A stretch of DNA of 64,000 nt from assembly GCF_003730195.1 (NCBI RefSeq), contig NZ_QWGG01000001.1, positions 992,001-1,056,000 on the forward strand. The letters run 5' to 3'. Positions 54,190 through 61,886 of the stretch are shown one piece after another (the first letter of the stretch is position 1; each line of letters starts with the position of its first letter). The DNA comes from Halosimplex salinum. GTDB taxonomy: Archaea; Halobacteriota; Halobacteria; Halobacteriales; Haloarculaceae. Position numbers and translations under genes: made by a program. The notes under the pieces were generated by a model, which was not told where the DNA came from, made no database searches, and worked only from the letters and a program-made list of their open reading frames with translations.

Positions 54190-55245
54190 ATGAGCCAGGA
54201 ATCGCAGGATAGGACCGAAGGCGACCTCACGAAGACCGGCATGTCCCTCCGGCACGACCGCGAGTGGGACTACGAACTCGACCGCATCGTCGACGCCGTC
54301 GAAGAGCGGGACGCCGAGACCGTCGGCCTGCAGTTCCCCGAGGGGCTGAAGCGACGCGGGCCGCGCGTCGCCGACGACCTCCGATCGGAACTCCCCGACG
54401 ACGTCAGCGTCATGCTGTCCGGCCAGCCGTGTTACGGCGCCTGTGACCTCGACACCTACCTGATGCGCCGGACGGACGTGTTCGTTCACTTCGGCCACAG
54501 CCCGATGAAGGAGTCGGACAAGATCATCTACGTCCCTCTCTTCTCGAACGTCGACGTCTTCCCGATCATGGAGCGCGCGGTCGACGAGCAGTTGGCGCCG
54601 GCCGAGGAGGACCCCGACGTGGGCCTCGTCACGACCGCCCAGCACATGAACAAGTTCGACGAGATGCGCTCGTGGCTCGAAGAGCGCGGCTACACCGTCC
54701 ACACGCGCAAGGGCGACGACCGCCTGACCCACGAGGGGCAGGTCCTGGGTTGCAACTACGCCAGCGCGGACGTGGACGCCGACCAGATGCTGTACGTCGG
54801 CGGCGGCAAGTTCCACCCGCTCGGGCTCGCGATGGAACACCCCGACAAGAACGTCGTCATCGCCGACCCGGTCAACAACGCCGTCTCCGTGGCGGACACT
54901 GAGAAGTTCATGAAACAGCGCTACGGCGCGGTCCACCGCGCGATGGACGCCGAGGAGTGGGGCGTCATCTTCTGCACCAAGATCGGACAGGGTCGCTGGG
55001 ACAAAGCCCAGGAGATCGTCCAGAACAACGAGAACGCCTACCTCCTCACGATGGACGAGGTGACCCCGGACCGCCTGACGAACTTCGGGCTCGACGCGTA
55101 CGTCAACACCGGCTGTCCGCGTATCACGACTGACGACGGCCCGCAGTTCAAACAGCCGATGCTCACCCCGCAGGAGTACCACATCGCGATCGGCGAAGAG
55201 CCGCTCGAGGCCCTCGAGTTCGACACCTTCCACGACACCTGGTGA
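54190..55245 (+). CDS. dph2: diphthamide biosynthesis enzyme Dph2 (radical SAM-like 3-amino-3-carboxypropyltransferase)
   Basis: Encodes 351 aa. It transfers the 3-amino-3-carboxypropyl group of SAM to a histidine of elongation factor 2. The three cysteines that hold the noncanonical 4Fe-4S cluster are visible, one per domain: C85 in QPCYGACDLDTY, C188 in LGCNYAS and C309 in NTGCPRITTD. Other landmarks are VGLQFPEGLKRR and FVHFGHSP. The chosen start at 54190 is about 28 nt after a TATA-like box, and an in-frame upstream start would add an Arg-rich leader. Confidence 0.94.
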   Translation: MSQESQDRTEGDLTKTGMSLRHDREWDYELDRIVDAVEERDAETVGLQFPEGLKRRGPRVADDLRSELPDDVSVMLSGQPCYGACDLDTYLMRRTDVFVHFGHSPMKESDKIIYVPLFSNVDVFPIMERAVDEQLAPAEEDPDVGLVTTAQHMNKFDEMRSWLEERGYTVHTRKGDDRLTHEGQVLGCNYASADVDADQMLYVGGGKFHPLGLAMEHPDKNVVIADPVNNAVSVADTEKFMKQRYGAVHRAMDAEEWGVIFCTKIGQGRWDKAQEIVQNNENAYLLTMDEVTPDRLTNFGLDAYVNTGCPRITTDDGPQFKQPMLTPQEYHIAIGEEPLEALEFDTFHDTW

Positions 55246-55656
55246 GCCGGATCCGTCGCGGTTCGACCGCCGATGGACGGGGCATCGGCCGCGATAACAG
55301 GTGGCACAACCGTACACCACTGGACACGGAGTGTCGCGTATGCATCGGTCCACGAACGAGAGTGGGAACCGTCCGCCGGCCGGTGCTCGGCGCTCGGCGG
55401 CGGCCTCCGACGCGGGTCCCGACGGATACGTCGCGTACGAGGGAACCGGGAACGGAGACGGGCACAGCGCCGGACGACCCGGAACACGTCGGCCACGCCG
55501 AGACCATCCACGACTGGATCGAACTCCCGCTGGCCTGAGCCGGTCGGGATTACTACCGATCATTCAACAACGTTTTTGCATACGCAGTAGATATTGTCAC
55601 GGGATGAGTGGCACGGCACGTCGGACCGACGGAGCGGCGATTCGTCGGGGGAAGAC
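55246..55656. other. 411-nt region between dph2 and the methyltransferase gene
   Basis: No intact gene is convincing. A possible decayed small gene (55340-55538) is listed separately. Around 55559-55600 the sequence turns AT-rich (CATTCAACAACGTTTTTGCATACGCAG), which probably contains the promoter of the gene at 55657. Confidence 0.5.
55340..55538 (+). pseudogene. possible frameshifted small haloarchaeal gene
   Basis: From the ATG at 55340 one frame gives a plausible acidic-aromatic stretch PDGYVAYEGTGNGDG. Near 55460 a one-base change of frame gives TAPDDPEHVGHAETIHDWIE and the stop at 55536-55538. Each half looks like real protein and the two are in different frames, so a frameshift is the simplest reading. 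The upstream part is Arg/Ala-rich and weakens the case. Confidence 0.3.
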
Positions 55657-56292
55657 ATGAGCACGAAGACGCGTCTCGCACAGCAACTGGGCGTCGTGGC
55701 CGGGTTCGAGAACCCGCGAGTGGACCTGGAACAGTACCGGACGCCGCCCGATATCGCTGCGCACCTGATCCACACGGCCGACCTGCAGGGCGATATCGAG
55801 GACCGCGTGGTCGTCGACCTCGGGACCGGGACCGGGATGCTCGCGCTGGGGGCGGTGCTCCGCGGACCGAAGCGGGTCGTCGGTGTCGACCTCGACCCGG
55901 ACCCGCTTGCGACCGCGCGGGCCAACGAGCGCCGCGTCGCGGCGGCCGCCGACGTGGAGTGGGTCCGCGGCGACGCCACGCAGGTTCCGCTCGCGCCCAA
56001 AGAGCCGACGACAGTCGTGATGAACCCGCCCTTCGGCGCCCAGTCCGGCAACGAACACGCCGACCGCGGCTTCCTCGCCACCGCCGCCGCGATCAGCGAG
56101 GTCTCCTACTCCATCCACAACGCCGGCAGCGAGGAGTTCGTCGAGTCGTTCGCCGGCGACAACGGCGGGACCGTGACCCACGCCTTCGCCGCCGAACTCG
56201 ACTTGCCCCACCAGTTCGACTTCCACGACGCCGAACGACAGACCATCGACGTCGAGGTCTTCCGGATCGCCTGGGACGGCGCGGAGACGTAG
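55657..56292 (+). CDS. METTL5-like SAM-dependent N6-adenine methyltransferase
   Basis: Encodes 211 aa. The SAM site is VVVDLGTGTGMLALGAVLRG with the acidic DLDPDP after the second strand. The catalytic NPPF motif is VVMNPPFGAQSGNEHADRGF, typical of N6-adenine methyltransferases. The N-terminal EQYRTPPDIAAHLIHTA is characteristic of the METTL5/archaeal COG2263 group. The eukaryotic relative modifies 18S rRNA with TRMT112 as partner. An rRNA target is a family-based guess. The ATG at 55657 matches the family start. Confidence 0.9.
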   Translation: MSTKTRLAQQLGVVAGFENPRVDLEQYRTPPDIAAHLIHTADLQGDIEDRVVVDLGTGTGMLALGAVLRGPKRVVGVDLDPDPLATARANERRVAAAADVEWVRGDATQVPLAPKEPTTVVMNPPFGAQSGNEHADRGFLATAAAISEVSYSIHNAGSEEFVESFAGDNGGTVTHAFAAELDLPHQFDFHDAERQTIDVEVFRIAWDGAET

Positions 56293-56315
56293 CACGAACG
56301 ACGACGGCCCCGCCC

Positions 56316-58016
56316 CTAGTCCCGCTGTGCCCGCGGAACGACCTTGTTCGCGACGCGGACCCGCGTCCTGTCCCGGACCGCGAACAGGTCCTGTCCCGAC
56401 CGTTCGAGGGTCAGCCCGGCGACGCTCGTCCCGTTCGACTTGACCGGGACCGGTGCACGGCCGAGCACAGACCCGTTCCGCGTCACGACCACCTCGAACC
56501 CCTCCTCGACCGGCGCGATAGACACGTTCCGGCCGTCGATCACCGGTTCGGCGCGGACCCGCTCCGTCGCGTAGGCGAGTCGCTCCTGTTCTCCTTCCGC
56601 ACGGAGGGTCACTTTGTACGCGGACCCGTTGCCGACCAGTGACCACCCCTCCCGGTTCGCGTACACGGATTCTCGCCAGCCGAGGCCGCCGACGCGGACG
56701 GTGGCCCGCCCCCGGTGGGCCAGGTTACCCTTCGAGACCTCCTGTATCCAGAGGCTACGACGCTCGCTGAAGACGACGACGCCGCTGGAGCGGATCTGCC
56801 GGGCGTCGTCGTAGAGGTAGTCGTTGACCAGCGAGACGTACTGGTCGGGCGCGCCCTCGACGTACGTGACGGTGTAGTCGCGGATCTCCACTGTCCGGGC
56901 GTCGTCGGGGAGGTCGCCCGACACGGTCGTCAGTCCGAACGGGACCGCGACGGCGCTGAGCACGACCAGGACCACGACGAGGACGCGCACCCCAGTCCCG
57001 CGAGTCGGTCGGCCGAGCGACGGAACCAGCCGGCGGTCACTGGCGGTGACGCCGTTCGCGACGAGCGCGGCGAACAGGAACATCAGCCCGACCCCGACCG
57101 CCCGGTAGAGGACGTACGTGTTCGAGCCGACGGGGGCGTAGATCGCCCACAGCGACTGCCGGATCCCGAATATCAGGGCCGCGAACCACAGGTACAGCGG
57201 GTCGGGATACTCGTTCCGACGCGCGAGGAGGGCGATCCCGAGCACGGCGCCGAACAGGATACCGATGGCGTGGCCCTGGATAGCGATGTCGGCCCACCAC
57301 GGGGAGTAGAAGCTCGGTCCGGGCTCCCGCGTGATGAGCGGGTTCCGAAGGGCGCGGTAGAGGAGGTCGACCACGCGCTCGCTCACGAGGACCAGTACGG
57401 CGAGGAGCGGGCGCGTGACCACGGCAAAGCCGATGTAGGCGTAGACGACGCCGGAGAAGCCGATGACCGGTCCCAGCGAGAAGAGCCCCGTGAACACGCC
57501 GGCGACGAGCGACCCGGCCGGAACCGCGAGGACCCGGACGAACGGATTGGTCAGCGGCGACGCGAACGACTCGGAACCGCGCTCTCTGGGGTAGTGGCCG
57601 ACGTAGTACTCGACGACCGGTGCGAACAGGAGGGTGCCCGTCAGGTTGCCCGTGATGTGGCCGACGCCGTTGTGGGCGAACCCAGCGACGAGCGTCCCCA
57701 GCGGGTAGAAGTACGACCACGAGCGGAACGGGATCACCAGCGGGTTGTTGGGGTGCTCCCAGCCGCCTTGGACGACCCAGTAGACGAGCACGACGCCGAA
57801 CATCGTCAGGAGCGTCCCCCACGGGACCCCGAGGACGAAGCGGCGGCGCAAGCGGTCACCCCACCGTCGGTCGGTCGGCGTCAGCGAGCGCGCGACCGCC
57901 AGCGACAGGAGGACGGCGACCACCAGGAAGAGCTGCTGCAGGGGGAGGACCTCGGCGACCGTTCGGGCGCGTTCGAGGACCGCCCGGAGGAGCGATTCTG
58001 GGACCGACTGCGACAT
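56316..58016 (-). CDS. rhomboid intramembrane serine protease with C-terminal ectodomain
   Basis: Encodes 566 aa from the ATG at 58016. Rhomboid landmarks: H120-I-T-G-N124 in GVGHITGNLTGTLLF (HxxxN), the nucleophile S188 in GPVIGFSGVVYAYI (GxSG), and the catalytic H249 in IAIQGHAIGILFGAVLG. About eight hydrophobic segments occupy residues 25-370. After the last one (VLVVVLVVLSAVAVPFGLTT, about 350-370), about 195 residues of beta-rich sequence follow (VEIRDYTVTYVEGAPDQYVS, SVYANREGWSLVGNGSAYKV) with sequons, probably outside the cell. It cuts membrane-anchored substrates. A GTG 9 nt upstream is an alternative start. Confidence 0.9.
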   Translation of the reverse strand: MSQSVPESLLRAVLERARTVAEVLPLQQLFLVVAVLLSLAVARSLTPTDRRWGDRLRRRFVLGVPWGTLLTMFGVVLVYWVVQGGWEHPNNPLVIPFRSWSYFYPLGTLVAGFAHNGVGHITGNLTGTLLFAPVVEYYVGHYPRERGSESFASPLTNPFVRVLAVPAGSLVAGVFTGLFSLGPVIGFSGVVYAYIGFAVVTRPLLAVLVLVSERVVDLLYRALRNPLITREPGPSFYSPWWADIAIQGHAIGILFGAVLGIALLARRNEYPDPLYLWFAALIFGIRQSLWAIYAPVGSNTYVLYRAVGVGLMFLFAALVANGVTASDRRLVPSLGRPTRGTGVRVLVVVLVVLSAVAVPFGLTTVSGDLPDDARTVEIRDYTVTYVEGAPDQYVSLVNDYLYDDARQIRSSGVVVFSERRSLWIQEVSKGNLAHRGRATVRVGGLGWRESVYANREGWSLVGNGSAYKVTLRAEGEQERLAYATERVRAEPVIDGRNVSIAPVEEGFEVVVTRNGSVLGRAPVPVKSNGTSVAGLTLERSGQDLFAVRDRTRVRVANKVVPRAQRD

Positions 58017-58188
58017 GACCGCCACAATGGAGCGCGGTAAGTTAGCGTTGGTGGCCGGACGCCCGTCGTGTCGGGCGGTCGTGCCGGACGGTCGCGTCGC
58101 CGGGCCGGCGATAACGGACGGGCCGCTGTCGGACAGCGGACTACGCGAGCCACAGGATTTTCGGACCTCGGCGCCGTTGTCTCCGCCA

Positions 58189-58518
58189 ATGGGAGTTCGG
58201 CCACCGTCGAACGACGTGGACGAGGAACCGGACGTCGTCGAGTTCGGTATCGCGGCACTCGACGCGCGACTGGCCGACGCGGCAATCGAGTTCCCCGTCG
58301 CGACCGAGGAACTCGAAGAGCGCTTCGGGGACGCGACAGTGCCCTACGACGCCGCCGGCAACGAGATGCCGCTCGCCGAAGCGCTCGCCGAGACCGACCG
58401 TCGGTCCTTCGACTCCGAGGACGACCTGCTCAACGCGCTCCACCCCGTCTTCGAGCGCAAACGGCGCGCGGCCTCGACGAGCCTCCTCTCACAGCTCCGG
58501 GCGCTCGTCCCCTTCTGA
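58189..58518 (+). CDS. DUF5789-like small acidic protein
   Basis: Encodes 109 aa from the ATG at 58189. The centre (ALDARLADAAIEFPVATEEL, EERFGDATVPYDAAGNEMPL, RRSFDSEDDLLNALHPVFER) fits the haloarchaeal DUF5789 pattern: a helix, a short beta hairpin, then a helix. The first 20 residues are disordered and acidic. A basic patch near the end (FERKRRAASTSLLSQL) is out of keeping with the acidic body. Function unknown. It is convergent with aglJ with 18 nt between stops. Confidence 0.8.
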   Translation: MGVRPPSNDVDEEPDVVEFGIAALDARLADAAIEFPVATEELEERFGDATVPYDAAGNEMPLAEALAETDRRSFDSEDDLLNALHPVFERKRRAASTSLLSQLRALVPF

Positions 58519-58536
58519 GTCTCCCCGCGCGAGCGG

Positions 58537-59598
58537 TCAGTCCGACCGACTGCTGGTGGGCGAGGGCTCGCGCTCCGCCTCTGCCTCCGCCTCGTCGGCC
58601 GCGCCGACCGACTCCTCGCCAGCGGCGGGGCCGTCGGCTGCTGGCCCGACGCCGTCCGCCGGGGGCTCGTCGCTCAGTCGCTCCGCGAGGTCCTCCAGTT
58701 GCCGTGTCTGCTCGCGATTGAGCGTGACGATCATGTCCGAGAGGACGCCGAACATCAGGAGCTGGACGCCGAAGAGGATCGCGGAGGCGCCGAGGACGGC
58801 TATCACCTCGTGAGAAGTCTTCGGGACCGTGATCCACTCGTAGGCGACGTACGCGCCGAGGACGACGCCGACGATCGTGCTGACGGCGCCCACGCTCCCG
58901 AAGTAGAACAGCGGGTTGTTCGTCTTCGCCATCTTGTACAGCGTGAGGATGATGTCGGCGCCGTCCCGGAACGGGCGGAGGTTGGTCTCCGACTCGTCGG
59001 GACGGGCCAGGTACCGGATCGGGACGACCTCCGTCCTGACGTTGTGTTTCACGCACTCGACGGCCATCTCGGTCTCGACGCCGAAGTGGTCCTCCGTCAG
59101 CGAGATGCGCTCGATCGCCTCGCGAGTGAGCGCACGGTAGCCGCTGAGGATGTCCTGATAGTCGCGCCCGTGGATGAGCGCGAAGGCGCGGTTGATGACG
59201 CCGTTACCGAACTGGTTGAGGCGAGTCATCGCGCCCGACTCCATGTCCGCGAAGCGGTCGCCGATGACGTGCTCTGCCCGGCCGTCGAAGATCGGTTCGA
59301 GCATCGCCTTCGCGTCCTCCGCCCGGTAGGTCTGGTCGCCGTCGAGCATGAGGACGATCGGGGCGTCTGTCAGTTCGAACCCTTCCTGCAGGGCCTGTCC
59401 CTTGCCTTTCGAACCGCGCTGCTGGACGACCCGTGCGCCCTTCTCCTCGGCGATCGACGGGGTGCCGTCGGTCGATCCGCCGTCGATGACGAGGATGTCG
59501 TCGAACCCCTCCGCGCTGAACGACTCGACGACCGGTCCGATCGTCTCGGACTCGTTGAGCGTGGGCACCAGCACGCAGACGTCGTCGTACTCTCCCAT
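58537..59598 (-). CDS. aglJ: dolichol-phosphate glycosyltransferase AglJ-like (N-glycosylation)
   Basis: Encodes 353 aa. The GT-A family 2 domain has VCVLVPTLNESETIGPVVES, ILVIDGGSTDGTPSIAEEKG, MLDGDQTYRAEDAKAMLEP (DxD-like DGDQ) and DILSGYRALTREAIERI. Two membrane helices follow (about 248-270 VSTIVGVVLGAYVAYEWI and about 282-305 VIAVLGASAILFGVQLLMFG), then a disordered acidic tail. This is the layout of AglJ, which adds the first sugar to dolichol phosphate for S-layer glycoprotein N-glycosylation in Haloferax. The start at 59598 (MGEYDDVCV) gives the conserved N terminus. It marks the edge of a surface-glycan region. Confidence 0.92.
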   Translation of the reverse strand: MGEYDDVCVLVPTLNESETIGPVVESFSAEGFDDILVIDGGSTDGTPSIAEEKGARVVQQRGSKGKGQALQEGFELTDAPIVLMLDGDQTYRAEDAKAMLEPIFDGRAEHVIGDRFADMESGAMTRLNQFGNGVINRAFALIHGRDYQDILSGYRALTREAIERISLTEDHFGVETEMAVECVKHNVRTEVVPIRYLARPDESETNLRPFRDGADIILTLYKMAKTNNPLFYFGSVGAVSTIVGVVLGAYVAYEWITVPKTSHEVIAVLGASAILFGVQLLMFGVLSDMIVTLNREQTRQLEDLAERLSDEPPADGVGPAADGPAAGEESVGAADEAEAEAEREPSPTSSRSD

Positions 59599-59721
59599 CG
59601 TCCCCGTTTCGACACTCCGAGAGAAAAAGGTTCCCTGTTGGACCCGCTCACTGCCGCGTGTGACCCGTCTCGTCACCGTTCGATCCACATCGGTCGAGAG
59701 CCTCGACCGCGGACGCGTCCG

Positions 59722-59874
59722 TCAGTCGTCGGCGCGCTGCTCGCTCAGGTGCTCCCAGATCTCCGTACAGCCGCAGCCGTCGGCGACCTCCTCCAGGTGC
59801 TCGTCGGCTGCGTGCTCGTCGTCCGCGCGTTCCTCGTCACCGAGATCGTCGTCCGCGTTGTCGAGCTCGACCAT
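59722..59874 (-). CDS. 50-aa acidic micro-protein with CGC motif
   Basis: Starts at the ATG at 59874 (MVELDNADDDLGDEERADDE). It ends with a helix-Cys-helix pattern: EHLEEVADGCGCTEIWEHLS then EQRADD. The CGC pair in an ADGCGCTEIWEHLSE context is one I recall in short haloarchaeal proteins. The cysteines may bind metal or form a disulfide. A perfect 21-bp palindrome sits two nucleotides upstream of its start codon. Confidence 0.75.
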   Translation of the reverse strand: MVELDNADDDLGDEERADDEHAADEHLEEVADGCGCTEIWEHLSEQRADD

Positions 59875-59875
59875 A

Positions 59876-59896
59876 GTTACTCAGCTTGTGAGTAAC
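59876..59896. promoter_or_regulatory. perfect palindromic operator candidate
   Basis: GTTACTCA (59876-59883), spacer GCTTG, TGAGTAAC (59889-59896). It lies next to the start codon of the micro-protein gene and about 67-87 nt upstream of the TrmB-like regulator start. The AT-rich arms stand out in GC-rich DNA and suit a dimeric HTH protein. Confidence 0.65.
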
Positions 59897-59930
59897 CAAG
59901 GCGTGATAGGATAAGTACCTTTCGGGGGCA

Positions 59931-59938
59931 TTTTAAAT
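59931..59938 (+). promoter_or_regulatory. TATA box of the TrmB-like regulator gene
   Basis: TTTTAAAT inside the palindrome GCATTTTAAATGC, centred about 29 nt before the ATG at 59963. It predicts a leaderless message. Confidence 0.65.
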
Positions 59939-59962
59939 GCGGGCGCCGATTGTGACGGTGAC

Positions 59963-60823
59963 ATGAGTGGCGAGGACACCGGGTGGTTCGACACGCTGGG
60001 GTTGACAGAGTACGAGGCGACGGCCCTGCGGAAACTGCTGACGCTCGGCCGAACGACGGCGCCCAACCTCGCGGAAGCGACCGACATCCCCAAGGCGCGG
60101 ATCTACGGCGTCCTCGAGTCGCTCTCGGACCGGGGGTTCATCAAGATCATCCCGGGCCGCCCGAAGGAGTACCAGCCCAAACCGCCCGAGGCGATCCTCG
60201 ACCGCGCCGTCGAGAACCGCCGGCAGGACTTCGAACAGTTCGCCGGCACCGTCGGGGAGTTCCGCGAGGAGTTCCTCGCTGAGTTCCGCCCTCGCTACGA
60301 ACAGGCGAGCGAGGACATCACGCCAACCGAGGAACTGTTCCACGTCGTCGACGTCGGCGAACCGAGCGAACGCGAGACCCGCCGGCTCTACCACGAGGCG
60401 ACCGACTCGATCCACGTCGTCACCAAGAGCTTCGAGTACTTCGACTCCGTCGAGCCCGCCTTCGCCGACGCGCTGGACAGGGGCGTCGACATCTCGATCC
60501 TGATGCTCGTCCCCGAGTTCCTCTCGACGGAACCGCGCGACGAGCCCGCGATCCAGCGCGAGATCGTCGAGGGGATCCGCGCGGAGTACCCCTCGGTCGA
60601 GATCCGGTTCTCGACCGGCAAGCTCCCCTTCCGCGGCAACGTCGCCGACCCGAGCCTCGACTACGACACCGGGTCGGCCATCCTGCTCGTCGAGGAGGAG
60701 GACGTGCCCAACCACATGCGTCAGGCCGCGATCACCGACAACGCGTCCTTCGTCGCCGGCCTCAAGCGGTACTTCGACCTGATCTGGGAGTACGAGAGCG
60801 AATCGGCCGACATCCTGGAGTAG
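59963..60823 (+). CDS. TrmB-family transcriptional regulator
   Basis: Encodes 286 aa. The N-terminal winged helix (about 8-78) is TrmB-like: LGLTEYEATALRKLLTLGRT, TAPNLAEATDIPKARIYGVL, ESLSDRGFIKIIPGRPKEYQ. A helical linker (about 80-115) leads to a C-terminal domain (about 120-286) with SIHVVTKSFEYFDSVEPAFA and VDISILMLVPEFLS. Classical TrmB proteins sense sugars here. It is placed among glycosyltransferase and sulfatase-like genes with a palindrome nearby, so regulation of that region or of itself is plausible, but unproven. Confidence 0.88.
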   Translation: MSGEDTGWFDTLGLTEYEATALRKLLTLGRTTAPNLAEATDIPKARIYGVLESLSDRGFIKIIPGRPKEYQPKPPEAILDRAVENRRQDFEQFAGTVGEFREEFLAEFRPRYEQASEDITPTEELFHVVDVGEPSERETRRLYHEATDSIHVVTKSFEYFDSVEPAFADALDRGVDISILMLVPEFLSTEPRDEPAIQREIVEGIRAEYPSVEIRFSTGKLPFRGNVADPSLDYDTGSAILLVEEEDVPNHMRQAAITDNASFVAGLKRYFDLIWEYESESADILE

Positions 60824-60934
60824 CGAGCCGGTGCGGCGGCGCGGCCGATGGTCGCCCCCGCCGACGAGAGCGAAAGCGAATCTTCTTTGCGCCACCCCCG
60901 GAAGCGAGGGGCGATCACTGGTGACCATCACTCC

Positions 60935-61843
60935 ATGATTGCCGACTCGTCAGTCGCCCTCGGCGTCCCCGTCTACGAGCGCACAGAGAAGCTCCGGAAC
61001 CTCCTCGAATCGGCCGGACACGTGCCGATCGACACCGTCTACGTCGCCGACAACGGCCACACCGAGGAGCGCGAGGCGGTGTACGACACCGACTACGAGT
61101 TCGACCTCGTCGTCCTCGACGTCGAGTACGACTCCGGACTCGGCAACTGCCGGCGGACCGTCGTCGACAGTCTGGAGGAGGACTACCTGGTCATCGCCGA
61201 CAGCGACCACACTATCCCGGAGAACGTGGACACCCTCGTCCACCAGCTCGAGGCTCGACCGGCGTTCGGCGGGATCTGCGGACTCCTGTTCGAGCACGGG
61301 GGCCTCCGGGGCACCTGCCACGACCTCTACGAGAAAGACGACGTCCTGATCCGCGACATCCGCGGCAAGGACGCCGAACTCGTCGCCGGCCAGCCGCTGT
61401 TCGAGTTCGACTTCCTCCAGAACGTCGCCGCGTTCCGCCGCGAGTGCGTCGAGGAGTACGCCTGGGACCCGAACCTCCAGCAGGGCAAACCCCACCTCGA
61501 CTTCTACGTCGGCCACAAGCGCCGGACGGACTGGCGCTTCGGCTGCTGTCCCGCGGTGCAGTTCCCGCACTACCCCGGCGGCAGCAGCTCCTACACGGCC
61601 AACCGGAACAAGCGCGAGCGGCTGATGGACGCCCGCGAGTACTTCCTCGACAAGTGGGGGTACCGTCAGATCGTCTACGGTCAGCTGGAGTGGCTGGAGA
61701 CGCAGGACCGATTGCCGTCCGACGGGCGCGTCGCGGAACTGCTCGCGAAGCGAGTGCTCACACGCCTGCCGGTCGACGTGCAAGCCAAGGTGACCGACGC
61801 TCGCCAGTTCGCGCGCCGCCTCACCAACAGACCGCCGCTTTGA
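60935..61843 (+). CDS. GT-A family glycosyltransferase
   Basis: Encodes 302 aa. Family 2-like features: SVALGVPVYERTEKLRNLLE at the start, DTVYVADNGHTEEREAVYDT, GLGNCRRTVVDSLEEDYLVI, and the DxD site IADSDHTIPENVDTLVHQL (DSD). Later motifs, such as FDFLQNVAAFRRECVEEYAW and HLDFYVGHKRRTDWRFGCCP, are typical of haloarchaeal glycosyltransferases in glycan clusters. There is no membrane helix, so it works at the cytoplasmic face. The donor and acceptor are unknown. It starts 111 nt after the regulator, with no clear TATA box, and may be co-transcribed with it. Confidence 0.88.
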   Translation: MIADSSVALGVPVYERTEKLRNLLESAGHVPIDTVYVADNGHTEEREAVYDTDYEFDLVVLDVEYDSGLGNCRRTVVDSLEEDYLVIADSDHTIPENVDTLVHQLEARPAFGGICGLLFEHGGLRGTCHDLYEKDDVLIRDIRGKDAELVAGQPLFEFDFLQNVAAFRRECVEEYAWDPNLQQGKPHLDFYVGHKRRTDWRFGCCPAVQFPHYPGGSSSYTANRNKRERLMDAREYFLDKWGYRQIVYGQLEWLETQDRLPSDGRVAELLAKRVLTRLPVDVQAKVTDARQFARRLTNRPPL

Positions 61844-61886
61844 GCGGCGTTCACGACCGCCACAATCCGCGGTCGGCCGCCTCCTC

